Shown here: positions 34,291-46,000 of the stretch, piece after piece | Numbering within the stretch: position 1 is the stretch's first letter | Layout: each line of letters opens with the position of its first letter | Assembly (NCBI GenBank): GCA_022410635.1 | Contig: JAJVDF010000017.1 | Span: forward strand, 260,016 to 324,015 | Direction: 5' to 3' | Origin: Tretioscincus oriximinensis | Taxonomy: Eukaryota > Chordata > Lepidosauria > Squamata > Gymnophthalmidae | DNA: 64,000 bases | Position numbers and translations under genes: made by a program | The notes under the pieces: model-generated | What the model was told of the DNA's origin: nothing | The model's input: only the letters and a program-made list of their open reading frames with translations | Databases searched by the model: none

Positions 34291-37200
34291 ATGAACTTAT
34301 GAACTACATCTTAATCCAGCCTCACATCCACCTTCGCAGTGCATGACTGGACGATTTCTTTCCACCACATCTAACCTCAAAATTATTTTTAATAACAATG
34401 GGAGTTCATCTGAATCACTCATAATGTAGAACTAACCAGTGTGCGCATGCGTTTAAACGTGNGGGGTGAACATGTACCTCTCTGCATAATGCTTTCACTA
34501 TGGGTACTTGCTGTTTCACAAAAAGAATGCAGTTCCAGGTTCAGGAGTGTAATACGTGCACACTGCACAAAGGAAGGGGTTTTGTTTGTTTATCTTTTTG
34601 TTTGACACATAGGACTAAAGATCCACAGCTTGGTCTCTAGGGCAGAGATGTCAAACTGGTGGCCCCCCAGATGTTCCTGAACCACAACTCCCAACGTTCC
34701 ATTCCACAGCAGTGTGCAGCCCACTATGGTAAGCCAAATGGAATTCTGGGAGTTGTGGTTCAAGAACATCTGGAGGGCCACCAGTTTGACATCTCTGCTC
34801 TAGGGTATTCAATGGAAGGTTCCCCCATGAAAGGTAGGATAGAATTTTGCGCCCTTAGTGGCCATCAGAGAGAGGGTTTTTAATGCTTGCAGCACCAATA
34901 TTCCCAGTGTACACGAGGCCTCGGACCAAGCAGCTGATTTGCTCAGTTTCTCCTTTTCTATTTCTCATAATTAACTGCAGAGAATCACCCATTTAGGGGA
35001 ACATTCCCTAGAAAGCACAGAAACCTACGTCCTGGATTTTCGGATTGGAGATGTGGGATGGTATCTTGTTCTAGACAAGTCTGTACCTCCCCTGAAAGTA
35101 TTAGGTGCATAGTCTAGGAATAGTCCCAAATCCACCTTTGTCTCTGGAAGTTNAGGCAGCAGCAGTCCTTTCTTGATAGAAATCATTTGATCACACTAAC
35201 CCATGCTCTTGAAGCTTCCATTTGATCATTGTACTAGTATTCTGTTCAAAGTTGCTCTTCTGTGTCGGAATGGAAAGAGAATAGCTACATTCATTGTAAT
35301 GAAGTCTTGCCTCCAACAGATGGCTTCTTAACCCAAGCTGCTGCTACACTGAACAACCTCACAGCCCTTTCAAGGGAATCCACAGATGATCACTCCCCAT
35401 CAAAGTTCTTGCGTCTATACACCCAGGTATTGTGCAGTAACAATTATTCAGTTTCTAAAGGAATAAATTTAATTATATTTGGAAGAGTAATTGAATTTAC
35501 CATTATGAAAAGAACTGACTTATAACAGAAGCTGGCTGAACTGAAATTGAATGAAAAATAGTATGAGCTGGAAATAAAATTTAGACTTGAATGTCTCAAA
35601 GGGCAGACAGCCCCACTCTACCCCACTGTTTGTAGATTTGCAAAACCTAATTTTGTGGCAAATAAGGAAACAGGTCTATTGTCGTTTTAGTTGTTGTACA
35701 ATTCTTGGGATTGTTTTTAAGTTTGGTTTTATCGTCACAATTTCTAGTTGCTATTTGCACAGGCTCAGTAACGTGTTTTAAGAATCTGTTAAAATATATC
35801 TACTATATGTTATACCAGATCCCTAAAACACCTAAGGCTGAAGCAAACAGGGCCTACAAATAGTTACAAAGTTATAAGCACTAGATCAGTTAATGTAATC
35901 ATAATAATATAGCTTCCAGTTTTCCCTTCTCACAAGCATACTGGTCCACTTCCTTCAGGTTGACCTCACTGTAAGGCACTGTTCTATGTTTAATTGTTCT
36001 ATTTTAATTTGTATGCTTTTTTATGGTGATCTGTGCTGAGGCTGCTGGGTATAGGGCAGAATCTCAATCAATCAATCAGTAGGAGCACTTAGGGATTACA
36101 TATGTCCTTAGCACAAGAGCACATCTTGCGCTTATATTTATTTCTCATTTTCTCATTATTATTCATTTTTCAGGCCTGCTATAGTTTAATTGTAGTGAAT
36201 CTACTTGGAGAGTACATATTTTGTAGTTGAGTACTTGAAGGGACATGTTTTGTAGAAGAAGGCAGCCACCTTTGCATCTGTGAAGAAAAATGTATGGAAA
36301 ATTGTCATGGACTTGATGGCGCTTAACACAAGGTGGCTGATTTGAATTTATTCACATTAACTCTTGATCTTCATAGCTTAGTTATTAGCACTGAAAACTA
36401 CATGAACTGAGCAGTGATCTATGTTCTGCAATGCTCTATAATTTACCAAAAAATACTTTATTTACTTTCTATACTGCCTTATACCCGATGGTCTCAGAGC
36501 AGAAAACAATTAAAACGCGGTTAGCATATTAAAAAACAGCCACATCTAAAAGTAGGGAAGACAGCAATTTTCTTAGCCAAAGGCCAGACCAAAGAGATGA
36601 GTCTTCAAATGTTTTCTGAATGGGCATAGAGATGGTGATTGACACACCTCGAGGGGGAGACTATTCTACAATCTGGGGACTGCCACAGAGAAGGTCCCAT
36701 TCTGGGTTCCCATCCTCTCTGCCACTGAGGGAGGTGGTACAGTCAGGAGGGCCTCCCCTGCAGATCATAAGGCATGGACAGCTTCATATGGGAGAAGGCA
36801 TTCCTTTTCAGACCTTTGTTTAGAAAGCTAGAGGGAAATCTCAAGAAGAAGCAAGTATAGGGAAAGGTTTGTTTGCTTGCTAAAAATTTGATGCCAAAAT
36901 GAATTTAACTACTAACCATTAAGCATGTTTCATTTTATAAAACGTGGGTTTTCATCTTCCTACAAAAGGCTCTGTTAGATATCACCTTTTTTGAGGAAAA
37001 CCAGCTTGTTGATAAAGACTTTCCAGAAGAATCTTCACTGAAGAAAGTTGAAGAATTAATCCATGTACTTTCAGAGCCAGAAGTCCTGATTAAGCAAAGT
37101 GGCACAACTCAGGAAGTAAGTATTACATTTCAGCCACAATTGTGCACAGATCCAAGCAATGCTTGGGTAGTGGTAGCTAACAGCTTGGATAGTTTCAAGA

Positions 37201-40200
37201 CAAGACTTGACAGGTTTATGGACACCAAGGTATACATGGGTACTAGGGATGGATGTCTGGATGCTGCCTCAAGAATGGAGCTACATGCAGGACTCCTGAA
37301 ATACCATTTGCAGGGAGTTATGAACAGGTGCATATTTTGCTTTCCTCTGTTCAGACTGCCTAGTTGCATCTGGTGGGCATCTGTGTGACATAGAATGCTG
37401 GACTAGATGGGCCGTGGCCTGATCCAGTGTGACTCTTCTTATGTTCTTAATGCAAAAATCCCAGTGATTCCTCTAGATTTTCCTTGCCATTGTTCTTATT
37501 TTACATTTTTTAACCAAAACTCAGATTGTTTATTTTTATTTTTTGCCCTAAATAAATGGTTCATTTTATTTAGTGAAGGATAGTTATTGGACATTTAATA
37601 TGGATCTTATAATAAAACTGCCCAACTAAACAAGTAAAAAGCCAAAACAGTAATGGTAGAGTGGCATGTACACTGTGTTTCATAAATAAACAAAATAACT
37701 ATAGCAATACATCAAATTGGAACAGCTAGAAATGAAATACAGCCAATATTTCTAGCAGTTGAGTTCAAGTCACATTACATTTTAAGAAACTCATGTTGTA
37801 AACAGTGCTTCTTGTTATTTGTCACTTTATTCTGCTGTAGCTTCTTTTTTAACAATAGTTGTAGCACCCAGGCTTGGGAATAAGTCAACCTTGTTTAATT
37901 TTAAGATATTTTTCATTCACAGTCATTTAAGGTTTAGATTATTTGTAACTGATTCAGGTTTCAACAATATTAGCTTTTAGTACATCTGTTTAGAATTACA
38001 TGGAATTTAATTATATGAAATTAAAGTTTTATTGTCAGCTGCCCAGGAAACATATGGTTATTGGGCAGCTATAGAAATTTCATTCAATTAAATAGTGTAG
38101 CAATAAAAGTGTGTAAATAAATAATATATGTTCAAAGTCTTGCAAGTGTGGTTTTCCTATAGAGAGAAATATTCATTTTAATTGGTACAGAATTACCAAG
38201 TTGTTCCAGATAAGCTTCTTTTACAACTTTTTTCATCCTTCCTTTCTGAAACCTAAGCAGTTTAATGTGAATTTCTGTTGTATCCCCAGCTGATCTCCAT
38301 TTTTGGTATTGAATTGCTAGAATGTCTTTACTGGCGGAGGGGAGCCTTGCTCTACATGTTTTGTCATACAGTGAAAGGAAGGAAAGAGGGGCTCATGCAG
38401 AGGAGTGATGCCTTCCAAAAGGTAACTAACTTATACAAGTACCCTATACAAGCTTACAGGGAAGCAATTGCAGTTCAATTGAACAATAAACTCCATGTCA
38501 TCATTAATCTCATAATCTTATTTTTTCCATTGTATGAATGTCTCCCAAGCTTCTCCTACATTTTTCTGTTATAGCTAGTTTTTTTTCAATAGTTTTAAAA
38601 CTTCATCCATAACTGTGTCTCCTCAAAAATGAATGACAAATCACTTCTGTACCTTTGCAAATGATAGAGTCAAATGTGGATTTTAAAAGCTGAAAAATTA
38701 TACCCTATTGTGAACTACATGGTCTCCCAGAATATGAAAAGCAATGCTAACCGTTCCTTTCCTTCTAGTTTCTGAATGAAGGAATCCAGTATTTGGTGAA
38801 GATGCTTGAGTTTCGATGTCCTGAAAGCCCAAATGAAGAAGTCTTGTTTCAAGATCCAGGCACAGCTAGATTGGTCCAGGAAGGTAAGTATTCATGATTT
38901 TTTTTTCTATTCACCATTTTGTGTACAGAAATTATTAATAAATTGGAGATGTGTGATAAAAGGGTAGAAAAGAAGAATTTCCAATTGTGGGTCATGTAAG
39001 CTGCACATTCTTTGCATCAAAATGGGTTGATTAATGTGAGCTTCACTTTGACTTTATTTCCAAGAGAAGATTAGAACAGGAGTGTTTGGCAAGTTGTCTC
39101 CAAAGAAACTGGCATTCAAATCTTAGATCATTTTAGAGACAGCAGCAGAAAGAAAATGGTGGTCTCTGGCCATTCCGGAGCAGCCATTTTAATAACACAG
39201 AACTAGTGAAGAAAAAAAGATAGTTTAAAATTATTAGCATGTTAGCATGGAACACCTGTACTCCGAGAATAGAAATGCCCTATGTTTGTACATAATTATA
39301 GGCAGGAAGGCAATAAAACTTCTGCTGCAACATTTTATGGCTAAAATTAAAGCAGAATATATCTTTGTTTCTTAAATTCAGAAGGGAGGTCTTTCCTTTG
39401 GTTCTGCCATCTTCAAAGGCATGAGAGATGGTTATCAGACTTTATACGAGTCACCTAAATACATGAGGAACTTTGCTGAATTGGGCCACAGTCCATTTAG
39501 TCCAGCATCTGTCTCACATGGTGATCCACTGTTGCTTCTGGACAGTCTCAAGTAGAACAGGAAAAATCCTTCACTTGCTCCCACCATCCTGCAAATAGCC
39601 TGTTTCTCCAACTTGGAGGCTGTACCTAGGCATCCATTTTAGTAACTACTGATATACCTGGCTTTCAATTAATCTGTCTAATCCTTTCTTAAATCTGATG
39701 GTCACCATCTCTTCTGACATTCTAGAGTGGGTACTCCCGGCACAAACATCATATGGCTTTCAGACATACTTCTTCACCCAGGCCTTTTACATTTAGCTTC
39801 CTCTCAATGTAGTCCTACCCAGGGTTATAGGATATATTCTGTTTTTTAAAGTTTGCTTCCTTAAATAAGTCTGGTGTGACCCTCCCTTGAATCTGTGGGT
39901 GAAGGATGGGATAGAAATAAACGCCAAAGTGAGTTTCCTGATTAAATATGCTCAACATCACATTGCAATCACTCTCTGAAGGTGTGATCTTGTTCCTACT
40001 TGCTAATGAAAACCCTCCATACTAGCAAGTCCACAATTGAGGAGAATATTCCATATGGGCTTCACCTGGTTGATGGTACTTCATATAAAACAAAAAAAAT
40101 TCTAAAAATATGATCAGTTTGATTTTCTCTTATCTTTCTTTTTGCAGGCATATTTAGTGATACCCACCTCCTGGCTATGATGTACTGTGGGGAAATGTGC

Positions 40201-40422
40201 TACTGGGGACTGAAATATTGTGGAAAAGGAAATGAGCACAGACCAAATGCAAGCTCAGAATTATTCAGTAGTTCACACAGCCATATTCTGGACTTTCGAG
40301 AGATAGGAGAGAAAATGTTACAGAAATACATAGCTGCTTGTGAGGGACCTTTAAGAGCACATGAATGGGATACCAAGAATGCAAAGCATATACTGGACTA
40401 TTTTAAGCACTTCAAAAATTAA
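34167..40422 (+). CDS. RIMOC1: RIMOC1 (C5orf51), RAB7A-interacting MON1-CCZ1 complex subunit 1, complete
   Basis: Six coding exons (34167-34260, 35320-35426, 36969-37115, 38290-38421, 38769-38883, 40148-40422) join in phase into 870 nt, 289 residues plus stop; the human protein is about 294. The family protein binds RAB7A and stabilises the MON1-CCZ1 exchange factor, acting in late-endosome traffic and mitophagy. No catalytic motif is expected or seen; the protein is soluble and largely helical. Diagnostic blocks are LYTQALLDITFFEENQLVDK, DFPEESSLKKVEELI, ELLECLYWRRGALLYMFCH and IFSDTHLLAMMYCGEMCYWG. Exon 1 is the least conserved part. The gene lies head to head with OXCT1 and upstream of FBXO4, as in human. 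All introns are GT-AG and no frame break was seen. Confidence 0.95.
34643..34797. mobile_element. hAT-type miniature element in RIMOC1 intron 1
   Basis: Ends CAGAGATGTCAAACTGGTGG and complement; long inverted arms; perfect 8-bp duplications CTCTAGGG at 34635-34642 and 34798-34805. Length 155 bp. Confidence 0.95.
35320..35426 (+). CDS. RIMOC1: RIMOC1 coding exon 2
   Basis: Completes an Asp codon, then GFLTQAAATLNNLTALSRES and a segment ending FLRLYTQ. Acceptor CCAACAG, donor GTATTG. The closing LYTQ matches the human LELYTQ junction with exon 3. Confidence 0.9.
35980..36085 (+). mobile_element. L2-like LINE 3' tail
   Basis: ttttatggtgatctgtgctg, aggctgctgggtatagggca and (AATC)n tail. Confidence 0.45.
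36455..36840 (-). mobile_element. L2-like LINE 3' region
   Basis: ttatacccgatggtctcaga, ttagccaaaggccagaccaa, cctcgagggggagactattc and gccacagagaaggtcccatt, a common reptile LINE 3' UTR read in reverse. It lies in RIMOC1 intron 2. Confidence 0.5.
36969..37115 (+). CDS. RIMOC1: RIMOC1 coding exon 3
   Basis: Forty-nine whole codons: ALLDITFFEENQLVDKDFPE, then ESSLKKVEELIHVLSEPEVL and a variable tail ending SGTTQE. This is one of the best conserved parts of the family. Donor GTAAGT. A CR1-type LINE tail begins only about 40-50 bp beyond the donor. Confidence 0.95.
37155..37455 (+). mobile_element. CR1-type LINE 3' end in RIMOC1 intron 3
   Basis: gcttgggtagtggtagctaa, cagcttggatagtttcaaga, gctggactagatgggccgtg and ttcttatgttctta. 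Nearly identical to 57.8-58.1 kb and 60.2-60.5 kb. Confidence 0.88.
38290..38421 (+). CDS. RIMOC1: RIMOC1 coding exon 4
   Basis: Forty-four codons, phase 0 at both ends, containing ELLECLYWRRGALLYMFCH. Acceptor CCCCAG, donor GTAACT. Confidence 0.94.
38769..38883 (+). CDS. RIMOC1: RIMOC1 coding exon 5
   Basis: FLNEGIQYLVKMLEFRCPES through VLFQDPGTARLVQE, leaving one nucleotide of a Gly codon before GTAAGT. Human equivalents are LLQMLNYRCP and FQDLDTAKLL. Confidence 0.93.
39450..39800 (-). mobile_element. CR1-type LINE 3' end, older subfamily
   Basis: gaattgggccacagtccatt, agtccagcatctgtctcaca and gtctaatcctttcttaaatc; strongly diverged. In RIMOC1 intron 5. Confidence 0.65.
40148..40422 (+). 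CDS. RIMOC1: RIMOC1 terminal coding exon 6
   Basis: GIFSDTHLLAMMYCGEMCYW is nearly the mammalian sequence. A variable Asn/Ser-rich loop follows, then LDFREIGEKMLQKYIAACEG and a C-terminal helix ending FKHFKN and TAA. Acceptor TTTGCAG. The 3' UTR is not delimited; the first clear AATAAA on this strand is near 41381. Confidence 0.95.
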
Positions 40423-40429
40423 CTGAATA

Positions 40430-42290
40430 TGTNGCAAGGAATCTTTTTGTTTTTTCTTTGAAGGCAGTATTTCATCATAGGAAATCTCATCAGGGATCAG
40501 ACAACCCTGGTAATAAGCCTATCCTTATGTCTTCCTTCTCCAGTGTTGTTCAGTATACTTTGTTCTATGTTGTTCTAATTTCCTTATGTACAAACAAGTG
40601 CTATTAATATATTGCATGATAAAAGGATAATGTTGAGTCATTTTTCAACAGTATTCCTTTGCTAGACAGATGCATTTCTTCAAGTGGCTAAAAGTTTCAT
40701 TTCCTTAAAATCAGAATCGCAGTTTTGATATTATTTATCATCATATTATATTTTATCAATTTAACTATGTCTATTACTTTGCAATGAAAACCTGAAATAG
40801 TTATGTGGAAATAGTTTCCTAATCTAAGAAACAAAAGGTTATGTGCTTATTCAAAGTGTGTGTCTTTCAATGCAAGGATGGAAGATTTTACTTTCTTTCC
40901 ATCCACCCATATATTTTCCTTTTGCTTTCTTGCTTCCTCATCTTTCTTATTTATTTGCTAATGTGATGGTGAGTGGGCATGCAAGATGAAAGACACATAA
41001 GATAGCATATGAACTAGGAAGCTGATTACAGATTTTAGGCCCTTTCTGCACTGGCCTTGTTCTGTTCCAGAAAGAGGTCTAAGGGGGATGCTATCCAAGA
41101 CTCAGTGCAGAAATATACCTAGTAAAAAGAATGGGTGGTAGAGGGAGGAGGACTTGATTTCTCAATTGCAACAAGAGAGAGATGACTAATACTGCTGGTG
41201 ACTGCAGTCCAACAAGAGAGCAGTAGGATCAGCTGTTTAAATAGATGCATGCTGCAAATCAAAACATTAAACACTAAATTAAGGCCCCCACCACACAACA
41301 TATTAAAAGGCACAGTTGTATTATGTTATGAAAGAACTCATTCATGACCATACTTGCCTTCCTCTTCTCCCAAACACAAAATAAACTTTAACAGAGCTAG
41401 CAGGATCACAGTGCAGAGAGACAATATTTATTGGGATCAAACTGGATGTATATAAAGAATTATAAATGAATGGGAGGTCAAATTCTATGGATTTTTTTGA
41501 TGTTACTACTGCACCCTGTAAACAGACTTGTTCTGTTGTACAAGTCCATTCTCATGTACGGGTCTGAGATGTGAGTTACTTCCCGCCACTACCCATCATG
41601 TGTTTTCATCACTGCTTCTGTACTACCCTGCACATTCACTGGAATTACNTCACGTCCAATACCACAGTCCTTCAACTAGAGGAAGTCTACTGTAGAGGCA
41701 GCAACTCTGGGCAGAACGTATTTCTAGGATTTATTACTTGCTGATTTATATCCTATCCTTCACCATTGGACCCAGGACAAGTAACAGAAGAACCAAGAAA
41801 ATAATAACAATAATAGTCATATAATAATAATTTNAAAAGATCCATACCCTCCCACCCACTCTCCCTGGAAAGCCAGAACGGGCTATTCAAGAGTCCAAAT
41901 GTCAACCTGGGAGATGTTTTTAACAGGTTCCGAAAACTATACAATGTAGGTGCCTAGCAAACCTAGCGAGAGTGTGGGAAGCACCACAGGCATAGTTACT
42001 CCTGTATGCGCAAGGAACTAGCAGAAGGCCTCCTTCGAATCTTAGTGGACAGGCAGGTCATCACCTACCCAAGATTGCAGAGTATGGTGAACTCACCACT
42101 GGCCACCCTAATAAAGGGACAACAAAGAAGACCTACAAGAACTTCCTCAAGAAATCTCAAGGTGTCTGTCAGACTAACAAATATTGGTTCATCCTGCAGT
42201 TTACAATCCCCATCCTTGGGTTTAGAGGGCATAAAGGGAAAAGAACAAGCCCATCAGGTAGCACCTTACCAATCTCCCACGTGTGCATTT
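40430..42290. other. RIMOC1 3' side and spacer to FBXO4
   Basis: Presumed 3' UTR then AT-rich spacer. A CCCTTTCTGCACTGG-type fragment lies at 41041-41112. Nothing else recognised. Confidence 0.4.
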
Positions 42291-42748
42291 TAGTTTGGAG
42301 TACGAGGCGGGTTTTGTTTCTAGATAACATCCCGGGCCAGAGCGTGGCCATCCGCAGGCCCGTATGGACTACAGCAGACTCCATTCGGGGCCTGCCGTAG
42401 TCGACACTAGCATGTGNATGGCAGGATCCTATTCCGAGATGTTACTGAGGACAAGGCTCCGGGAGGACACAGGGCGTAAGGCAAGAGGCAGGACTCCCGG
42501 AAGGGCGGAGCGAGCATATACATTGCCATGCAAGCCTCGGGAAGAGGAGAACTGAAACTGCTCAGCTGCTGCCAGTCAAGCCGTTATTGGCTCCTGGAGT
42601 TTCCAAACCCACCCACGACCCCCCTAGACCGAGGCCAGGCACCCCACGATCTCCCCCCCCCCCACTTCTTTGCAGGTGGATGCAATTGTTGAGCTGCCGC
42701 CTTCTACTTCAATTGCCCCGGGGCCGGGTTGCTTCGCCGTCGGGCGCA

Positions 42749-43012
42749 ATGACTGCAGCAGCAGCAGCAGGAGAAGCCAGCAGGGAAGGGGAGTGGAGCG
42801 GCTTCGAATCGGTGATCAGCCACAGCCTCCGCTTTCTGCGGGAAAAGTGGGGCCACCAGGGGAGGCGCCCGCTCCCCAATGACCCGCACAGCAGCAGCAG
42901 CAGCAGCAGCAGCCGCCAGGCGCCCGGGGCGCAGAGAACAGGCGAGGAGGAGGAGGAGGAGGAGGAAGGAGAGATGCCGCCCACCGACTCCAGCGCCCTG
43001 GGGGTCTTGCCG
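42749..43012 (+). CDS. FBXO4: FBXO4 coding exon 1 (low-complexity N-terminus)
   Basis: Eighty-eight codons from MTAAAAAGEASREGEW to ALGVLP, then GTAAGA. It contains eight consecutive Ser from an AGC run (about 42890-42912) and eight consecutive Glu from a GAG run (about 42945-42968). The start at 42749 has G at -3 and precedes a WSGFESVISHSLRFLREKW segment resembling the human region. An in-frame ATG at 42587 would add 54 Pro/Arg-rich residues and is less likely. The exon ends inside the F-box, joining GVLP to INVKWYIMSFL. Confidence 0.85.
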
Positions 43013-46000
43013 GTAAGAAAGCGGCGTTTCTTCCTCCTGTCCTGCCCGAGAGCTAAACTACCGCAGCAGCAGCAGCAGCAGCAGCACGCAAGGAGGGGCA
43101 ACACGCAGCAGAAAAAGCCAGTTTAGCCACGGGGGGCATCCCCAGGGGCGACCAGAAAAAAGCAGCAGCAGCGCCCTGCATCTTTCATAATTATGGGGTG
43201 GGAAAGAGGACATGGGCGCAGGGGCTGCGGGGGGCATTCAGCTGCAGCCCCTCCTGAAATGGCTTCTTTTTACACTCCTTATTGTATGTAGGTCTCAGGG
43301 CGGCCAACAATAAAACAACAATGCAAGTTGACAAAATAAAAACAGCACCTAAAAGGGCGAAGACGAATAGCATTTCTTCAGCCCAAGGCCAGGTGGAAGA
43401 GGGGCGTCAGGTTGCTTTTTTCTGGTAATCCTAACCCAGGGGGTGCCCGGGGGGGGGAGGGGAAAGAGAGGCGAATGTTGTTTTCATTGCAAATTTCCTC
43501 TACGAGGAAGCTGGAAGCATAGGAAGCAGAAGTCACAGGAAGTTCCACGTTGCTTTTGCCCATGGCATCGCATAGAGACCTCCCCTGACTTCTCATTGGT
43601 TACTTCACTTTCATTGGCTTCCCATCAAATCCAGTGACTTAAGTGCAAAGCATCAAAAGGTTCAGGAATTTTGGGTAAAGGTGGAAAGAGAAATCAATCA
43701 TATATTTCTACTACAAATGACACTAACAAGCAGAATGGCAATATTCCATGGAGGCTTGGATACGATCATCCCGCACAGTGTAAGAGATGTGATAGAGAAA
43801 ATAATTTCTTGTGCTCAGACTGTGCCAGTGAGTGGGTACAGGAATAGACAATTCAGAAAATGTGTGATGACTATATAATCATTGTGATTGCCCCAAATCT
43901 CTGATTATAGAATAAATAACATAGAAAGAAAGAAATTGTACACAAAAATGGTTGGTGCTAAAAANATATATAGAGAGGGGTAAGATTAGGGAGTGAAATG
44001 ATAAAACTGAGATTAATTTCCAGATGTGAGCGTCATACAGCCAGTGGATTGTGTTATGATGTAAGTAGGGTAGGGAGGAGGAAGAGAGAGGGAAAAGAGG
44101 GAGAAAAATTGTTTGGAACACTGAATGAAAAGGAAAACTGTAATGATATGTATTGTAGAAATCAATAGCGTTTTAAACACTAAAAAAAACCACTTGCCTT
44201 TTTTAACAGGTGTCCTTACCTGACTTCCAAATCAAGGATGCAATAATTGTATTTTTCAATTCTGATGCAAGATCATTATGGATAAATAATAAAATAGAAA
44301 CAGAAAAAATGATCGTAACAGTATTAAACTGAAGCTAACAATATGAAAGGACTTTGGTCATTCATTGCACTTGGCCCACAGCACAAAAATCTCAGACCAT
44401 TCTGCGGTTTTACTTGTGCACAAAGCGCTCACAAAACTTTTTGTCATTCCTGGAAGCAGAGGCCAGGGGTGACATCATTTGTGATGTCACTTCCAGCTCA
44501 GTAGAAATCCCTGTACAAGGAATGAGCATTTCTCGTACTCAGGTCTTCGGGTAGGGGCTTTTCCCCACGCAAATGTATGGGATTCTCGGTCGCCTCCCAC
44601 CTCTGTATTACACAGGTGACTTTACCTGCAGTAATGAAAGGCTAAATGTTTTGAAAAGCTCTTAAATGTGATTAGTGTCTTGTTTTGTTGTTTTTCAGAT
44701 AAATGTAAAATGGTACATTATGTCCTTCCTCTCACCCAAAGATTTGAGTAATCTAGGAAGCACCGATCGCTACTGGAGATTTACCGTTCGGGATCCCTTG
44801 CTTTGGCGATATTTTCTTATTCGAGACCTTCCTTCTTGGCACTCAGTTGATTGGAAGTCCCTCCCAGATCCAGATATATTCTGTAGGCCCTTTGCTGAAC
44901 TACACAGTCATGACTCTTGTGATTACATGACAGTGTAAGTGCCTTCTAAATTATTTTATAGATAACACCATTCTTCATAATGAGATTTACTTCTTGCGCA
45001 AGCCAAAGCTACACCCCACCTGTCTATCTGTAACACTATGTAATGTTGGAGAGCTACCTCCCTTTCCACTTCGCTTTGTCCCTCCAGGAGGCATGGTGGC
45101 ACAGAGGTTATGAACAGACCTTCCAACAGAGAAGCCCCTCTCCATGTGNCTGCCATGGAAAGGGGTGAGCACCCTCTACTGGCCTTAACTTCAGCCAAGC
45201 TAGCTATTTGAAAGTGAGCAATTTCAAGTAGATGAATAGGTGCATCACAAAGTGATGGCAAAAAGATGGAATGTGAGTCTTCTGGCAAAAAATAGCTTGT
45301 AAGCGTTTGAGTCCCTTCGGGTGTGAAAAGTGGAGTATAAAAACCCCAGTTCTGCTTCTGCTGCTTCTGCTGTTTCTGCCGCTTCTGCTGCTCCAAATTG
45401 ACTTCACAAGACCAAAAACTGAACAACTTGGCATAGTGATGAGAAGGGGTCAGTTCCAGAACAGTTTCCAGTTCAGACAAAGCTGGAATCTTCTGTATAA
45501 AACTATATTGCTAATTATTTAATAGATTTACATCCTAATTTGGCAGAAAGCTTTGAGCAGCTTGGATTCTTTCTTGTATATGCATTTCAGTGTGTCTCTG
45601 TATTTATTTAAAAGTTTCATTAGGAACATTGCCTTAAAAATATAGCCTTTTTGTTTCATAAAATCTAAAAAGCAGTTTAAAAATAGATGCTTGGACACAT
45701 TTAGGAATCCAGCTAGTAAATGATAAGTAGAACTTTGAAATGGCTTAAAGATCATACTGGAAAATATGTACTTTCAAAGATTTGCAGTCTGTTTAGGTTA
45801 CCATTTTCCTCCACAGGTATAGGAAGTGCTTTTCTTGCCATAGGAGATGTGGGTCATCTGGTCAAGCCACTCCTGGGGCCAAGTTTTCCTTTTTGCGCAT
45901 GCTGGATGGGACCGTTTTCCAGCCACTGCTTGTTCAAGCTGAACCTCGCTTTGCAATGTTTGGGCCAGGCCTGGAACATTTGGATGAGTCCTTGGTGTAC

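Larger units (their letters stand above)
42295..43215. promoter_or_regulatory. CpG-island-like region over FBXO4 exon 1
   Basis: GC- and CpG-rich block beginning near ggagtacgaggcggg and running through exon 1 into intron 1. It contains several triplet repeats: AGC about 42754-42770 and 42890-42912, GAG 42945-42968, and CAG about 43062-43085 in intron 1. No TATA element was recognised. Confidence 0.7.

Noticed and set aside
42587..42748. Upstream in-frame ATG extending FBXO4 by 54 residues
   Set aside because: Pro/Arg-rich GC leader with no similarity to the family; the ATG at 42749 has better context and position.
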